Below, in pieces: positions 1-11,800 of a DNA stretch of 64,000 nucleotides. The notes beneath the pieces were generated by a model, which did no database searches, was not told the origin of the DNA, and saw only the letters and a list, made by a program, of their open reading frames with translations. Numbering within the stretch: the first letter of the stretch is position 1; every line of letters starts with the position of its first letter. This stretch comes from Metarhizobium sp017305935. Its GTDB lineage: Bacteria; Pseudomonadota; Alphaproteobacteria; Rhizobiales; Rhizobiaceae. Both the position numbers and the translations under genes were made by a program. The DNA lies in NCBI RefSeq assembly GCF_029601685.1, contig NZ_JARRIR010000006.1, forward strand, positions 124,001 to 188,000. The letters are read 5' to 3'.

Positions 1-497
1 AGTTTCCGCTGGTCGGCACGGCGGCAGCAGCCGGCAACGCGGCGCGCCTTCTCGACGCCGCCCGCGCGCGCGGCGATCTCGTCGTGCATATACGCCACGA
101 ATCGGCGGAGGCAGATGCTCCGTTCTTCGCTCCCGGGACGGAAGGGGCCGCAATCAATGCGGCCGTCGCCCCCGCGCCTGGCGAGACGGTTGTCGTCAAG
201 AAGGCGATCAATGCCTTCCAGGGCACCGGCCTCAAGGACGTCCTCGATGCCAACGGCGTCAGCGACGTCGCCATCGCCGGCGCGATGAGCCATATGTGTA
301 TCGACGCCGTCACCCGTGCTGCCGTCGACTACGGCTATCCGGCGACCGTCGTTCACGATGCGGTCGCCACCCGCGATCTCGAATTCGGCGGCAGGATCGT
401 TGCCGCCGCCGATGTCCACGCCGCCTTCATGTCGGCGCTGGCCTTCGGATACGCCAATCTCGTCTCCACGGACGACTATCTCCAGGGCAGCGCCTGA
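1..497 (+). CDS. Isochorismatase-family cysteine hydrolase, 5' truncated
   Basis: The reading frame is open from base 3, so the start lies before the window. About 164 residues are visible. The segment AGAMSHMCIDAVTRAA near bases 277-324 is the family's nucleophile-cysteine region, preceded by the usual strand and a glycine-rich turn; the downstream VHDAVATRD segment is also typical. Such enzymes hydrolyse isochorismate, nicotinamide or other small amides, and the substrate cannot be told from this fragment. The catalytic Asp near the N-terminus is outside the window. The stop is followed 79 bases later by a transporter gene on the same strand, so the two may be co-transcribed. Confidence 0.85.
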   Translation, partial: FPLVGTAAAAGNAARLLDAARARGDLVVHIRHESAEADAPFFAPGTEGAAINAAVAPAPGETVVVKKAINAFQGTGLKDVLDANGVSDVAIAGAMSHMCIDAVTRAAVDYGYPATVVHDAVATRDLEFGGRIVAAADVHAAFMSALAFGYANLVSTDDYLQGSA

Positions 498-576
498 CGG
501 GCGGCGGCGATGGCGTTTTCCGCAGGGATCTGCGACAGTCGCGCCGATCGAACGGAAAACGCCTGCCGGACCCCGC

Positions 577-1500
577 ATGACCGAGCAATTCGTCCTGAAA
601 TTCTCCATCGTCGCCACCGTCCTGCTCGCGGTCTTCGGCATCGTTATCGGCCTCGTTTCCGGCTCCTTCGCCATTGTTTTCGACGGTTTCTATTCGCTGA
701 CCGATGCCTTCATGACCGTGCTGGCACTGCTGGTCTCGCGGCTGATCGCCAGTTCGGCAACGGTGCCGCCCGTCAAGGGGCGGCTGATCGAACGCTTCAC
801 CATGGGCTTCTGGCATCTGGAGCCGATGGTGCTCGGTCTCAATGGCACGCTGTTGATGGGAGCGGCGATCTATGCCTTCATCAATGCCGTCGACAGCCTG
901 CTGACCGGCGGACGGCCGGTGGAATTCGGTCCGGCCATCGCCTTCACGCTGGTGACGATGTCGGTCGCCTGCGGCATGGCGGTGTTCGCGCAGCGGGCGA
1001 ACCGGACGATCCGCTCCAATTTCATCGCACTCGACGCCAAGGCCTGGATGATGTCGGCAGCGCTGACCTCGGCGCTGCTGATCGCATTCCTGATCGGCTA
1101 CGGCGTCGAGGGCACGCGCTTCGCCTGGACCGCGCCCTATATCGACCCGGCCGTGCTCGCCGCCATCTGCCTGTTCATCGTTCCCGCACCGCTCGCCAAC
1201 GTCAAGCAGGCGCTGGCCGATATCCTGCTGGTCACGCCGGCCGAGTTGAAGAGCCATGTCGATGCCGTGGCGAGCGACGTCGTCTCCCGATTCGGCTTTC
1301 TTTCCTATCGCTCCTATGTCGCCCGCGTCGGGCGCGGCAAGCAGATCGAGCTGTTCTTCATCGTCCCCCGCGACTGGCCGGCCAAGCGCCTGGAAGAATG
1401 GGACGCGCTGCGAGACGAGATCGGCGAGGCGCTGGGCGACGAAGGCCCGGATCGCTGGCTGACCATCGTCTTCACCACCGATCCCGAATGGGCCGACTGA
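577..1500 (+). CDS. Cation diffusion facilitator-like transporter with atypical metal site
   Basis: A 307-residue inner-membrane protein with about six hydrophobic segments in the first 210 residues and a soluble C-terminal domain (from about residue 215), as in CDF / cation-efflux proteins. The start MTEQFVLKFS fits the family's N-terminal length; the open frame upstream is not transporter-like. TM2 holds FDGFYSLTDAF, matching the usual D-x(n)-S-x-x-D metal motif. The TM5 counterpart reads ALDAKAWMMSA, without the usual His-x3-Asp. This suggests altered metal choice or a divergent subfamily. It may share a transcript with the upstream hydrolase. Substrate unknown. Confidence 0.75.
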   Translation: MTEQFVLKFSIVATVLLAVFGIVIGLVSGSFAIVFDGFYSLTDAFMTVLALLVSRLIASSATVPPVKGRLIERFTMGFWHLEPMVLGLNGTLLMGAAIYAFINAVDSLLTGGRPVEFGPAIAFTLVTMSVACGMAVFAQRANRTIRSNFIALDAKAWMMSAALTSALLIAFLIGYGVEGTRFAWTAPYIDPAVLAAICLFIVPAPLANVKQALADILLVTPAELKSHVDAVASDVVSRFGFLSYRSYVARVGRGKQIELFFIVPRDWPAKRLEEWDALRDEIGEALGDEGPDRWLTIVFTTDPEWAD

Positions 1501-1607
1501 ACCCCCTGACACCGCCTGTTTCATCAACGCCACAATGTTCCGTTTGCGCCGCAGGAATGTCGCAGGTCAAGAGCCGCGAAACAGAGGTTTCTCCTAGTGT
1601 AAGTCCA

Positions 1608-1817
1608 TCCTTGGTGCTGCATCGCGCGGATTGCGATGCGGATAATTGGGAAGCCGGTCAAAGTCCGGCGCTGCCCCCGCAACGGTAGCGGAGCCAAACC
1701 GTCGACAACAGGCCACTGGATTATTCCGGGAAGGCGTCGACGAAGTCCGAAAGGACGGCTCCGGAGCCCGGAAACCAGCCTGGGATGGAACGAAACGACT
1801 GATTGCGGTGGGCGATC
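1608..1817 (+). promoter_or_regulatory. Cobalamin (adenosylcobalamin-type) riboswitch upstream of gbcA-like gene
   Basis: The B12-element landmarks occur in order: GGTGC at 1613, AATTGGGAAGCCGGT near 1651, the B12 box GCTGCCCCCGCAACGGTA (about 1669-1687), GCCACTG (about 1711), GGGAAGGC (about 1729) and GAGCCCGGAAACCAGCC ending at 1780. It continues with the hairpin GATTGC-GGTGG-GCGATC at 1801-1817. The GTGG in that loop can pair with CCAC of the GCCACTG loop, as in the L5-L13 kissing contact of this class. Such elements normally shut expression when B12 is plentiful. The next gene is the Rieske oxygenase, whose start is 82 bases downstream of the hairpin. Confidence 0.96.
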
Positions 1818-1899
1818 GGGCGACGGGACCATCGCGGAAGAGCCGCGCTGGCCTGCGCGCGACGCATCTCTCCCCAATCCCATCAAAGGGATAATGAGA

Positions 1900-3144
1900 A
1901 TGAACGTTCGTGGTGACATGCTTCGCCAGCTTCAGGCCCGCAGGGACGGCTTCAGCCTGCAGCAACCCTTCTACATCGACCCAGACTATTTCCGGGTCGA
2001 CATGGAGGAAATCTGGTATCGCGACTGGCTGTTCATCGGCCATGATTGCGAAATCCCCCGCGCCGGCAATTACTTCACCGCCCAGATCGGCGATTATCCG
2101 CTCGTTGTCGTGCGCGGCCGCGACGGCGTCATCCGCGCCTTCCACAACACCTGCCGCCATCGCGGCCACCGCGTTTGCACGCAGGAGCGCGGCGCCGCCG
2201 CCAAGCTCGTCTGCCCCTATCACCAGTGGACCTACGATCTCGACGGCTCGCTGGTCTTCGCCCGCCAGATGGGGGCCGAATTCGACAAGGCGGATTTCGG
2301 CATGAAGCCGGTGCCCTGCGAGACCGTCGCCGGTTACATCTTCATCTGCCTCGCCGCCGAGCCCGCCGATTTCGCGCCCATGCGCGCCTCGATCGAGCCC
2401 TATATGAAGCCGCACCGGCTCTCCGAGGCCAAGGTCGCGCATCGCACCACGATCATCGAGAAGGGCAACTGGAAGCTGGTCTGGGAAAATAACCGCGAAT
2501 GTTATCACTGTGCCGGCAACCATCCCGAACTCTGCCGCACCTATCCGGAAGCGCCGACCGCGACCGGCGTGCAGGGCGCAAAGGACGATCCGGTCATCGT
2601 CGAACACTGGCAGCATTGCGAGGCGGCCGGCTTGCCCAGTGAATTCCGCATGGATCCCTCCGGCCAGTTCCGCGTCGCCCGCATGCCGCTGATCCAGGGC
2701 GCCGAAAGCTACACGATGACCGGCCAGCCGGCGGTGCGCAAGCCGCTTTCGCCCGATGTCGCCACCTCGCAGATCGGGACGCTGCTGCTGTTCCATTATC
2801 CGACGACCTGGAACCACATCCTGATCGACCATGCGATATCCTTCCGCGTGCTGCCGCTCGGGCCGGAGGAAACGGCCGTCACCACCACCTGGCTGGTCAA
2901 CAAGGATGCGGTCGAGGGCGTCGACTACGATGTCGAAGAACTGACGCATGTCTGGAACATGACCAACGACCAGGACCGGGCCATTGTCGAGGAAAATGCC
3001 TTCGGCATCCGCTCGCCCGTCTATGAGCCCGGCCCTTATTCGGTCGAGCACGAGGGCGGCGTCATGCAGTTCGTCGAATGGTATGCGAATTTCATGACCG
3101 GCCGCCTCAAGGGCGAACCGATGCCGCTGTCGGCGGTGGCCTGA
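1900..3144 (+). CDS. gbcA: Rieske non-haem iron oxygenase, glycine betaine demethylase GbcA-like
   Basis: A 414-residue oxygenase alpha subunit. The Rieske cluster ligands are C85-x-H87 and C105-x2-H108 (CRHRGH ... CPYHQW). The mononuclear iron site is marked by ENNRECYHCAGNHPE with H203 and H208. Overall sequence resembles GbcA, which with GbcB oxidatively demethylates glycine betaine to dimethylglycine. Related quaternary-amine demethylases (stachydrine, carnitine) cannot be excluded. ATG 1900 is preferred because AAAGGG lies 9 bases upstream; an in-frame ATG at 1894 is too close. It is controlled by the cobalamin riboswitch and is one base from its reductase gene. A B12 switch on an oxygenase is unusual (see findings). 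Confidence 0.85.
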   Translation: MNVRGDMLRQLQARRDGFSLQQPFYIDPDYFRVDMEEIWYRDWLFIGHDCEIPRAGNYFTAQIGDYPLVVVRGRDGVIRAFHNTCRHRGHRVCTQERGAAAKLVCPYHQWTYDLDGSLVFARQMGAEFDKADFGMKPVPCETVAGYIFICLAAEPADFAPMRASIEPYMKPHRLSEAKVAHRTTIIEKGNWKLVWENNRECYHCAGNHPELCRTYPEAPTATGVQGAKDDPVIVEHWQHCEAAGLPSEFRMDPSGQFRVARMPLIQGAESYTMTGQPAVRKPLSPDVATSQIGTLLLFHYPTTWNHILIDHAISFRVLPLGPEETAVTTTWLVNKDAVEGVDYDVEELTHVWNMTNDQDRAIVEENAFGIRSPVYEPGPYSVEHEGGVMQFVEWYANFMTGRLKGEPMPLSAVA

Positions 3145-3145
3145 G

Positions 3146-4231
3146 ATGAGCGCCGCCTCGCCCGCCTATCGCCATGTCGACGAGATGCGTCCGTGGTCCG
3201 ACCGGGAGCATCGCCTCGAATGCGTCGCCGTCACGCCGGAAGCCCCCGACGTGATGACCTTCACCTTTCGGCCGGATAATCCCGGCCACTGGTTCCGCTA
3301 TCTGCCCGGCCAGTTCGTGACGCTGGAAATTCCCGCGACCCCGGAGCCGGTGATGCGCACCTATACACTGTCGTCGAGCCCGTCGCGGCCTTATACGGTG
3401 GCGGTCACCGTCAAGGCGCAGGCGGGCTCGATCGGCACGCGCTGGATGTTCGACAACCTGCGCCCCGGCATGCGGCTCAAGGCGATCGGTCCGCTCGGGG
3501 ATTTTTCCTATGCCAGGCATCCCGGCCGGAAATACCTGTTCATCTCGGCCGGCTCCGGCATCACCCCGATGATGTCGATGACGCGTGACATGAGCGACCG
3601 CACACCGGATAGCGACATCACCTTCATCCATTGCGCCCGCTCGCCCGACGACATCATCTTCCGCTGGGAGTTGGAGGCGCGCGCCCGCGAGATGGCGAAT
3701 TTCACGCTCGGCTTCATCATCGAGGAGATCGGCCGCGGCCAGCTCTGGGCCGGTTTGCGCGGCCGCATCGACAAGGCCAAGATCGCCCTGCTCGCCCATG
3801 ATTTCCTGGAGCGCACCGTGTTCTGCTGCGGGCCGGAGCCGTTTATGGCGACGGTGCGCGACACCCTGTCGGGTGCCGGTTTCGACATGGCGAATTATCA
3901 TGAAGAGGCCTTCCAGCCGCGTGCGCCGGAACTGCCGGTGGTGGTCGCCGATCACTCCGACGGCGCGAAAGCAACCAAGGTCATCTTTACGATGTCCGGC
4001 AAGACCGGCCTGTGCGAGCCCGGCCACACCGTGCTGCAGGCGGCGCGCGCCAGCGGCGTGCGCATCGGCGCGGCCTGCGAATCCGGGCTGTGCGGCACAT
4101 GCAAGGTGATGAAACTCGCTGGCGACGTCGAGATGGAACACAATGGCGGCATCCTCGACGAGGAAATCGACGAGGGCTATATCCTCGCCTGCTGCTCCCG
4201 CCCTAAGGGCGAAATCGAGATCGAGGCCTGA
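3146..4231 (+). CDS. gbcB: Hybrid flavin / 2Fe-2S reductase, GbcB-like
   Basis: A 361-residue electron-transfer partner for the oxygenase just upstream. It has an N-terminal FAD-binding barrel with RTYTLSS (about residue 71), an NAD(P)-binding domain with GSGITPMMSM (about 137) and a C-terminal plant-type ferredoxin domain. The latter has CESGLCGTC (Cys near 311, 316 and 319) and a last Cys in ACCS near residue 349. This domain order is that of GbcB and related class IA-like reductases. It begins one base after the gbcA stop, so the two are translated from one mRNA under the B12 riboswitch. A strong bidirectional hairpin follows. Confidence 0.88.
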   Translation: MSAASPAYRHVDEMRPWSDREHRLECVAVTPEAPDVMTFTFRPDNPGHWFRYLPGQFVTLEIPATPEPVMRTYTLSSSPSRPYTVAVTVKAQAGSIGTRWMFDNLRPGMRLKAIGPLGDFSYARHPGRKYLFISAGSGITPMMSMTRDMSDRTPDSDITFIHCARSPDDIIFRWELEARAREMANFTLGFIIEEIGRGQLWAGLRGRIDKAKIALLAHDFLERTVFCCGPEPFMATVRDTLSGAGFDMANYHEEAFQPRAPELPVVVADHSDGAKATKVIFTMSGKTGLCEPGHTVLQAARASGVRIGAACESGLCGTCKVMKLAGDVEMEHNGGILDEEIDEGYILACCSRPKGEIEIEA

Positions 4232-4249
4232 AACCACGTCCTCTCGAAA

Positions 4250-4284
4250 CAAGGGCTTCCGGCCGCCAAGCCGGGAGCCCTTTC
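4250..4284. terminator. Bidirectional intrinsic terminator between gbcB and the small B12-controlled gene
   Basis: The stem AGGGCTTCCGGC / GCCGGGAGCCCT has a short loop CGCCAA, flanked by AA on the left and TTT on the right. It lies between two convergent stop codons (4231 and 4290) and can end both transcripts. Confidence 0.8.
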
Positions 4285-4289
4285 GCGTT

Positions 4290-4544
4290 TCAGTGGCGGA
4301 TACGGCGCTGGCGGCGCATGGCCGGTTGCAGCGAGCCGGCGGTGACCTGCTGGAACAGGCGGCGCAGATGCAGAAGCCTGGAGCAATCGCGGCCGGCGCC
4401 GTCGATGCGGGCGATCTCGGCGCGCGCCGCCCGCGGCAGGTCTGCGCCGGCGGGCAGGTTCAGCATCCAGGCGAAAAACACGTCCTCGGGGGACGGCAGA
4501 CGCCCGGCCATATCGGCGGCAGCGGCAGAAAGGTAGAATTCCAT
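4290..4544 (-). CDS. Small protein of unknown function under a cobalamin riboswitch
   Basis: An 84-residue protein starting MEFYLSAAAADMAGRLPS. ATG 4544 is chosen because GAGG lies 6-9 bases upstream and the only gene-like reading begins there. I do not recognise a family. It has an acidic, helix-forming first half (PSPEDVFFAWML; AARAEIARID), one Cys in GRDCSRLL near residue 54, and a strongly basic tail ending RRQRRIRH. There is no signal peptide or membrane segment. It is the only gene directly behind a full cobalamin riboswitch (4652-4866), which supports it being a real, B12-repressed gene. Possible roles such as cobalamin handling or a regulatory peptide are guesses. Confidence 0.7.
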   Translation of the reverse strand: MEFYLSAAAADMAGRLPSPEDVFFAWMLNLPAGADLPRAARAEIARIDGAGRDCSRLLHLRRLFQQVTAGSLQPAMRRQRRIRH

Positions 4545-4651
4545 GGTCGGTCCTCGTGGCTGCAAGGACTGGGCATGGTGGATCGAGGGAAACGCCGGAG
4601 ATGGTGCCGCAAGCGTCATGACGCCGCCGCGGCCAGCCCGGAACGCCTCTT

Positions 4652-4866
4652 GATCGCCCACCGCGATCAGTCGAGTTCATCGATCCGTGGCTGGTTTCCG
4701 GGCTCCAGAGCCATCCGGTTTTCCGGATCGGGCGACACCTTCCCAGGCCGTCCGGCCCAGTGGTTCTCGTCACCCGTTTCGCTCTGCTACCGTTGCGGGG
4801 GCAGCGCCGGCTTCAAACCGGCTTCCCAATTCTCCGACCGATTCTTTCGAAACGGCCGGCACCTCG
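4652..4866 (-). promoter_or_regulatory. Second cobalamin riboswitch, facing the first
   Basis: Read on the minus strand: GAGGTGCCGG at 4866, AATTGGGAAGCCGGT, the B12 box GCTGCCCCCGCAACGGTA, CCACTGGG, GGGAAGGTG and GAGCCCGGAAACCAGCC ending at 4689, in canonical order. A hairpin GATCGC-GGTGG-GCGATC follows at 4668-4652, whose loop can kiss the CCAC of the L5 region. The stretch CGACTGAT-C/T-GCGGTGGGCGATC is shared almost exactly with the riboswitch at 1608-1817. It points left, away from metH, towards the 84-residue gene whose start is about 108 bases downstream. Confidence 0.95.
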
Positions 4867-4943
4867 GACAGGCAGATATGACCACAGCCCGCCGCCCCGC
4901 ACAACCCGATTCGTGGCGGCGCCTGAGGGAAATCACCGCTTTT

Positions 4944-8717
<3,774 letters not shown>

Positions 8718-8737
8718 CGCACTACTTCCATAATCGC

Positions 8738-8753
8738 ATAAAGATATCTTTAT
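8738..8753. promoter_or_regulatory. Perfect 16-bp palindrome upstream of metH
   Basis: ATAAAGATATCTTTAT is a perfect inverted repeat in an AT-rich stretch, centred about 28 bases upstream of the metH start. It has the size and form of an ArsR-type operator. SahR, an ArsR-family regulator responding to S-adenosylhomocysteine, controls methionine-cycle genes in Proteobacteria, so a SahR site is a reasonable guess. The regulator itself is not in the window. Confidence 0.6.
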
Positions 8754-8794
8754 ATTGTAATGCGGTTGAGAACGTAATGCAAGCGAGGAACAAC

Positions 8795-8822
8795 ACCGTT
8801 CGAGCCCTGCGGCTCGAACGGT
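8795..8822 (-). terminator. Hairpin terminator after the hybrid kinase gene
   Basis: A perfect 12-bp stem ACCGTTCGAGCC / GGCTCGAACGGT with loop CTGC, 31 bases beyond the kinase stop. On the minus strand it is followed by GTTGTTCC, only weakly U-rich. Confidence 0.6.
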
Positions 8823-8853
8823 CCGTGTGTCTGCGAACGGCGGGACGGGATCG

Positions 8854-11800
8854 TCAGTTCACGTCGGCGGGGCTGCGCGGCCGGTCTGCGACGCGGCGCA
8901 GCGCGGCATCGAGTTCGGTAACGCCGAAGGGTTTTCCGAGCCAGGTGGCTGGCGACGGGCCGGGCAGGGTCGGCGCGGCGTCGCTGCCGGTGGCGAAGAC
9001 GATGGCGACTGCCGGCCATGTCTGCCGCACCTGCCGGGCCAAAGTCTCGCCATCCATGCCGGGCAGGCCTAAATCGGTCAGCAACACGTCGACGCTGTTG
9101 CTTTCCAGAAGCTTCAGCGCCTCGTCGCCCGAAGCGGCCTCAAGACAGGCATGGCCGAGATCGGCCAGCATGTCGGCGGTGTTCATGCGGATCAGCGCAT
9201 CGTCCTCGACGACCAGCACCCGCAGGCCCGAGACTGGCGGCGGCCCCGCCTGCTCAGGCGCTGGCGGCTTCGGTTTGGCCAATCTCTGCTTGTTGGCATC
9301 GAGCACATGGCGGATCTTGCGCGCCAGGGCCTCACGCGTGTAGGGCTTGGAGAGGAGCTGCACATCCGGGTCCAGCCGCCCGCCATGGACGATGGAATTT
9401 TCCGTATAGCCCGAGGTGAACAGCACCGCCATCTGCGGCTGGCGCTCCCGCGCCTTGCGGGCAAGGTCGGCGCTCTTCAGGCTGCCGGGCATGACGACGT
9501 CGGTGAACAGCAGGTCGATGGTCAGGCCGCTCTCGACGATGCTGAGCGCGGCGGCCGCATCCGATGCCTTCAAAACCCGGTAGCCCAGATCCTGCAGCAT
9601 CTCGACGACGGTGGCGCGCACGCCGGCATCGTCCTCCGCCACCAGGATGATCTCGGCGCCGCCTTCGATCGGCGCATCCAGCCGCTGCACTTCGACGTCC
9701 TCCACCTGCAGCGAGCGCGGCAGGTAGATCTTTACGGTCGTCCCATGGCCAACTTCGCTGTAGAGTTTGACATGGCCGCCGGATTGCTTGACGAAGCCAT
9801 AGACCATCGACAGGCCGAGCCCGGTGCCCTTGCCTTCCGGCTTGGTGGAGAAGAACGGCTCGAACACCTTTTCGACAATATCGGCCGACATGCCGCTGCC
9901 GGTATCGGTCACCGACAGCACGACATACTGACCGGGTTGGACATCGTCGTTCAACCGCGCATAAGCGTCGTCGAGATAGGCATTGCCGGCCTCGATGGTC
10001 AGCTTGCCGAAACCGTCCATGGCGTCACGGGCGTTGATCGCCAAGTTTAGCAGGGCGTTTTCGAGTTGCATCGGGTCGATCAGCGTGTTCCACAGGCCGC
10101 CGGAGACGATGGTTTCGATTTCGACACCTTCGCCGATGGTCCGACGCAGCATCTCGTCCATGCCGCGGATGAGGCGGCCGATGCTGACGACGCGCGGATC
10201 GAGCGCCTGGCGCCGGCCGAAGGCCAGCAGTTGCGCCGCCAGTTTCGAACCGCGACTGACGCCTTCCAGCGCGCTCGTGATGCGCCGCGCCGCCCGCTCG
10301 TTACCGGAGACGTCCTTCGACAGGAGTTGCAGATTGCCGGCTATGACCTGCAGCAAATTGTTGAAATCATGGGCGACACCGCCGGTCAGGTTGCCGATGG
10401 CTTCCATCTTCTGCGCCTGCTGCAGCGCCGCTTCCGTGCGGCGCAGGGTTTCGGCCGCCGCCCGCTCCTCCGTCACATCGCGGCCGACGGCGTGAATGAA
10501 ACCTTCGTCCGGCACGGCTGTCCAGGAAATCATCCGATAGCTGCCGTCCTTGCAGCGATAACGGTTTTCGAACAGAAAGGTCGTCAGGCCACTGCCGAGC
10601 TTTGAAACTTCGTGCAACGTCGCCTGGTAGTCGTCGGGATGAATCATGTCCATGAAGGACTGACCGATAAGATCGCCCTCCTCCCAGCCGAGCACGGCTT
10701 TCCAGGCCGGATTGATGGCGGTGATGCGCGAATCGAAGGCGGCGACCAGCATGATATCGGTGGAGAGCCGCCACATGCGGTCGCGATCGGCCGTGCGTTC
10801 GGCCACCCGCTGCTCCAGCGTCCGGTTCAGCGCCTCCAGCTTTTCGCGCGTGGCGCGCAATTCGCCGATATCGGTGTTGGTGCCGATCCAGCGGACGATG
10901 CGGCCCTCCTCGGCACGAATCGGCACGGCGCGCGCGATATGCCAGCGATAGCCGCCATGGCGGTCCCGCAGGCGAAATTCCGCCTGGTAGACCTCGCCGG
11001 AGCGCAGGCAGGCCTGCCAACGCTCCTCCGCCGCCGCGCTATCGTCGGGGTGCATGACGCGAGCCCAGCCATCCTCGATCAGTTCTTCCGCCTTGCAGCC
11101 GGTGTAATTGTAGACACGCTCGTTGAACCAATCGGCCTTGCCGTCGGGCCGGGCGGTCCAGACATGGTTGGGGATCGCCTGGGTCAGGGCGCGAAACCGC
11201 GCCTCGCTCTCGCGCAACTCCTGCTGGGCGCGGCGCTGCTCGGTGACGTCCTGCACGACGCCGACGAAACGTACCAGATTTCCCTGCTCGTCCCGTTCGA
11301 ATTCGCCCTTGCGGGCGATGACGCGCTTCTGGCCGTTATCGGCGCGGCGGATGCGGTATTCGACGTTGAGTGGCGAGTGGCCGTCGCGTCGGCTGTCGCT
11401 GTTGGAGGCAATGTCGCGGTCACTGGGAAAAACCAGTTCCTCGATGACCGAAATCGGCAGGGCTTCGGCATAGGGCACACCGTAGATCTTGCAGAATTCC
11501 GGCGTGGGAACGAGGATGCTGGTTTCGAGGTTTAGCGAAAACAGACCGACGCCGCCCGCCTCCTGCGCCCGCCGCAACCGGGCCTCCAGCTCACGCATGG
11601 CGCTGGCGGCGAGATGTTCGGCGGTATGATCGCGCAACACCTTCACGAGACCGATCGGCTTGCCGGCGCCGTCCAGGATCGGGCTGATCTCGCCGCTCGC
11701 CCAGAAGGCTTCGCCGTTCTTGCGCAGATGCCAGCGTTCGTGATGGGCGGTGCCGAGCCGCATGGCGGCGTCCATCGCCTCCTGGGGCTTGCCGCTCAAC

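Noticed and set aside
427..1533. Long minus-strand frame (368 codons) opposite the cation transporter
   Set aside because: Composition is Gly/Asp/Arg/His-rich without any family-like motif; it is the high-GC shadow of the transporter gene.
1594..3051. 485-codon minus-strand frame opposite the Rieske gene
   Set aside because: It lies across the riboswitch and gbcA; no recognisable domain, while the plus strand carries both iron-site motifs.
4652..4866. Second cobalamin riboswitch as the controller of metH
   Set aside because: It lies beyond the 3' end of metH and points away from it; metH's start is almost 4 kb upstream.
8718..8853. tRNA or small RNA in the metH leader from the strong hairpin
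   Set aside because: The hairpin fits the end of the kinase transcript and no cloverleaf can be drawn.
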